Part shown: positions 61,482 through 64,000 of the stretch, in pieces
How positions within the stretch are numbered: position 1 is the stretch's first letter
How the letters are laid out: every line of letters begins with the position of its first letter
Assembly: GCA_029821735.1 (NCBI GenBank)
Contig: JALGSU010000002.1
Span: forward strand, 395,674-459,673
Reading direction: 5' to 3'
Source: Candidatus Zipacnadia bacterium
GTDB taxonomy: Bacteria > Armatimonadota > Zipacnadia > Zipacnadales > UBA5352
DNA length: 64,000 nucleotides
Translations under genes and position numbers: made by a program
Notes under the pieces: generated by a model
Told to the model about the DNA's origin: nothing
What the model saw: only the letters and a program-made list of their open reading frames with translations
Databases searched by the model: none

Positions 61482-64000
61482 ATGCGACTGAAGGTCATTG
61501 CCTGCGGAGTGTTCCAGCCAGAACTCCAGGCCCTGGCTGCCGAGTCCGAGAACGAGATAGACCTCGAACTGCTTGAAGCCGGCCTGCACGCCACCCCCAA
61601 GCTCCTGCGCGTCAAGGTCCAGGAGAGAATCGACGCGGCTGCCCGTGACGCCTTCGACGCCGTCGCCCTCGGCTACGGCCTCTGCGGTCGCGGAGCGGCG
61701 GGCCTCGTCGCCCGTGCCTCCCGCGTCGTCATCCCGAGGGTGCACGATTGCCTCACTCTCTTCCTCGGCTCCCGCGAGGAATACCGCCGCCAGTTCAAGC
61801 AGCACCCCGGCACCTACTACCTCACCCCCGGCTGGTACACCAACAAGATGATGGTCGACGATGAGACGCGCGATCGCGGCTGGACTCACGACGCCGAAGA
61901 CTCCGCGCAGTTCGCCGAACTCTCCGACAAGTACGGGAGCGACGCCGCTGCCGAGATCATCCACTTCCACAATAGCTGGAAGCGTAACTACACCCGCGTC
62001 GCGGTCATCGACACCGGCTGTGCGGCGGTCGACGACTGCATGTGTCTCGCCCAGCGCATTGGCGAGAACCTCGACTGGGAGTGCGAGCGACTCGAGGGCA
62101 GCATCGAGATGTTGCGAGACATGGTCGCCGGCAACTGGGACCCACGCCGCTTCCTCGTCCTCGAGCCCGGACAGCGTTCCGAGGCCAGTGGTGACAGCCA
62201 GGTGCTCGTCGCCGTAACCCCGGGCGCCGACAAGCCCGCCGAAGCCCCAGTCGAGGCCACACCCGAATCGGCTCTGCCCGCACCTCTCGCGGACACCGGT
62301 GGCTGCACCGGTCTCGGCCTCGGTATCGACGCCGGCGGCACATACACCGACGCGGTCGTCTATGACTTCTCACTCGGCCAAGTCATCTCCAAGGCCAAGG
62401 CTCTCACCACTCCTCACGATCCCATCATCGGCATCCAGGGAGCCCTCGACGGTCTCGACTCCGAGGCCCTCGCCCGCGTCGAGATGGCTGCGCTCTCCAC
62501 CACCTTCGCCACCAACGCGATCGTCGAGGACCGCGGCGGCGACCCCGGCTGCATTATCATGCCCTCCCCGGGCTTTGACCCCGCCAGCCTGCTCTGGCAC
62601 CACCGTGAGTTCATCGGCGGCCGCATGGGCATCAACGCTGACGAGCTCGAGCCCTTCGACGAGGCCGGCTGCCGCGCAGCGGTTGAGCGTCTCGTCGCCG
62701 ACGGTGTCGACTCAATCGCCATCTCCGGTTACGGGAGCGTGCGCAACCCGGCCCACGAGCTCGCCGCCCGCGAGGTCGTGCGCGAGGTCTGCGACCTCCC
62801 GGTCGTCTGCGGCCACGAACTCTCCGCGCGCCTGAACTTCGTCAATCGCGCCAACACTGCCGCCCTCAACGCCCGTCTCCTGCCCTTGATCGCGCGTCTC
62901 CTGCACGCCGCCCGCCAGACCCTCGCCGAGCGCGATGTCCAGGCCCCACTGATGGTCGTCAAGGGTGACGGTTCGCTCATTAACGTCGCCACCGCGCTCG
63001 AGCGTCCCATCGATACCATCCTCTCGGGCCCGGCGGCCAGCGTCTTCGGCGCCCACCACCTCGCCGGTGCTGAGGAGGCCACTGTCGTCGACATCGGCGG
63101 CACCACCACTGACTCCGCGCTCATTCTCGGCGGCCGCCCGCGTCTCTCGGCGGAGGGCGCTCGCGTTGGCGGCTGGCAGACCAGCGTCGAGGCGGTTCAG
63201 ATTTCCACTATCGGTCTTGGCGGCGACAGTGCTCTCGACTTCGACGGCGACCGCAACCTGCTGGTCGGCCCGCGCCGCGCTCTGCCGCTGTGTTATCTGG
63301 CCACTCACCACCCCGAGCCCGTGATGCGCAGTCTCGATCGCATCTTCCTCACCGATCAGGTCACGCGAAGCTCCGCGCTTGAGCTCGACATGCTCATCCC
63401 CGGTCCGACGCCGGCCCCCGAGGGCCTCTCGGCCAGGGAGTTAGCCACTCTGGACGCTCTCGGCGATCGGCCGATGAGTCGCCGGCAGTTGGCCCAGCGT
63501 CTCGGTCTGGCCTCCGCGCGCCTGCTCACCACCGCGCGTCTCGAGGACCGCGGCATCATCCAGCGCGCAGCGCTCACACCCACCGATCTGCTCCACGTAT
63601 CCGGCGAGTTCGCGCCCTGGCATCAGGAGGCGGCCCGCGCCGCCCTCGCCGCTTTCGCGCACCTCTTCGGCGCCGAGCCCGACGAAATCGCCGCCCGCAT
63701 CCGCGAACAGATTACACGCATGTTGTGCGTCACCGTGATGGACGGTGCCCTGCCGACCGAGGCGGGCCTCGCCGCCGCGGTCGACCAGTCGCCCACCCTC
63801 CGCGAGATTGTCGAGCGCATGCTCGCTGGCAACGACTCTGACGCCCTCGGTTTCAGCGCTCACTATGCCCGACCGGTTGTGGCTATCGGCGCTCCGGCGC
63901 ACGTCTTCGCCCCGCCCACTGGCGACCGCCTGGCCTGCGAGGTGCTCGTGCCCGAGCACGCCGAGGTGGCCAACGCGGTTGGCGCGGTGGTCAGTCACGT
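61482..64000 (+). CDS. DUF1638 domain fused to hydantoinase/oxoprolinase (HyuA)-like ATPase, partial
   Basis: At least 839 residues from ATG 61482 (AGGAGA upstream); open at the right edge. Residues 1-~200 are a DUF1638 domain: MRLKVIACGVFQPELQALA, AVALGYGLCGRGAAGL, VIPRVHDCLTLFLGSREEY, GTYYLTPGWYTN. After an Ala/Pro linker, ~270 onward is a HyuA-type ASKHA domain with GLGIDAGGTYTDAVVYD (phosphate-1 loop), ALSTTFATNAIVEDRGG and VVDIGGTTTDSALILGG (phosphate-2 loop). A later helical stretch (LSARELATLDALG ... LAQRLGLASARLL) looks winged-helix-like. ASKHA ATPases reactivate corrinoid proteins in other methyltransferase systems, so this may be the activator for the MtaB pathway; that is inference. 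Confidence 0.85.
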   Translation, partial: MRLKVIACGVFQPELQALAAESENEIDLELLEAGLHATPKLLRVKVQERIDAAARDAFDAVALGYGLCGRGAAGLVARASRVVIPRVHDCLTLFLGSREEYRRQFKQHPGTYYLTPGWYTNKMMVDDETRDRGWTHDAEDSAQFAELSDKYGSDAAAEIIHFHNSWKRNYTRVAVIDTGCAAVDDCMCLAQRIGENLDWECERLEGSIEMLRDMVAGNWDPRRFLVLEPGQRSEASGDSQVLVAVTPGADKPAEAPVEATPESALPAPLADTGGCTGLGLGIDAGGTYTDAVVYDFSLGQVISKAKALTTPHDPIIGIQGALDGLDSEALARVEMAALSTTFATNAIVEDRGGDPGCIIMPSPGFDPASLLWHHREFIGGRMGINADELEPFDEAGCRAAVERLVADGVDSIAISGYGSVRNPAHELAAREVVREVCDLPVVCGHELSARLNFVNRANTAALNARLLPLIARLLHAARQTLAERDVQAPLMVVKGDGSLINVATALERPIDTILSGPAASVFGAHHLAGAEEATVVDIGGTTTDSALILGGRPRLSAEGARVGGWQTSVEAVQISTIGLGGDSALDFDGDRNLLVGPRRALPLCYLATHHPEPVMRSLDRIFLTDQVTRSSALELDMLIPGPTPAPEGLSARELATLDALGDRPMSRRQLAQRLGLASARLLTTARLEDRGIIQRAALTPTDLLHVSGEFAPWHQEAARAALAAFAHLFGAEPDEIAARIREQITRMLCVTVMDGALPTEAGLAAAVDQSPTLREIVERMLAGNDSDALGFSAHYARPVVAIGAPAHVFAPPTGDRLACEVLVPEHAEVANAVGAVVSH

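Overview
The window is GC-rich (C-ending codons, few A/T-rich stretches) chromosomal DNA from a flagellated diderm bacterium. Genes for the flagellar L- and P-rings (flgH, flgI) imply an outer membrane. A Gram-positive-style division/kinase cluster (fhaA, fhaB, ftsW, pbpA, PASTA kinase), a copper-amine-oxidase-type stalk protein and many secreted carbohydrate-active proteins suggest a diderm member of the Terrabacteria, most likely Armatimonadota. That placement is inference: there is no rRNA or ribosomal protein gene here to test it.

Left third (1-28,700). This part is mostly extracytoplasmic and sugar metabolism: a CBM9-like giant secreted protein, a TIM-barrel sugar isomerase, a secreted PQQ-type propeller with a methyltransferase-like insert, a medium-chain dehydrogenase, a stalk-domain protein, a broken amidohydrolase, a UroD-family protein and two related exported proteins with frameshifts. 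A signal-peptide acetolactate decarboxylase and an unknown Cys/His gene follow. Next is a tight oxidative pentose-phosphate operon (tkt-gnd-zwf-pgl-tspO), then a heparinase II/III-like protein and a glycosidase-like gene split in two by a frameshift.

Middle (28,900-47,150). A minus-strand flagellar operon runs flgF-flgG-flgA-flgH-flgI-flgJ-flgM-flgN-flgK-flgL. It starts from a near-consensus sigma-28 promoter and carries a G-rich tandem repeat between flgH and flgI. To its right lie a TSUP transporter pair, an EF-hand-containing lipoprotein with a possible outer-membrane barrel partner, an enolase-superfamily gene with two tandem Gfo/Idh/MocA oxidoreductases, a small membrane protein, a broken PHP-domain gene and a discoidin-like exported protein.

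Right third (47,150-64,000). The cell-envelope signalling cluster fhaA-fhaB-ftsW-pbpA-pknB is transcribed leftward, with low-complexity modules in several of its gene junctions. A probable aspartate 4-decarboxylase is followed by the tmRNA gene, whose 3' end abuts an inverted repeat, six copies of a 38-bp tandem repeat and a GIY-YIG endonuclease gene. The last 7 kb is the most interesting part, a corrinoid methyl-transfer island: a UroD/MtaA-like methyltransferase fused to thioredoxin, a CobW GTPase translationally coupled to it, MtaB with all three zinc ligands, an Rrf2 regulator with three cysteines, and a DUF1638-hydantoinase/oxoprolinase fusion that runs off the right edge. The corrinoid protein itself (MtaC) is not in the window.

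A recurrent oddity is that at least five genes are interrupted by frameshifts. In at least two of them a short stretch of family-conserved sequence also seems to be missing, which points either to real decay or to systematic assembly loss.
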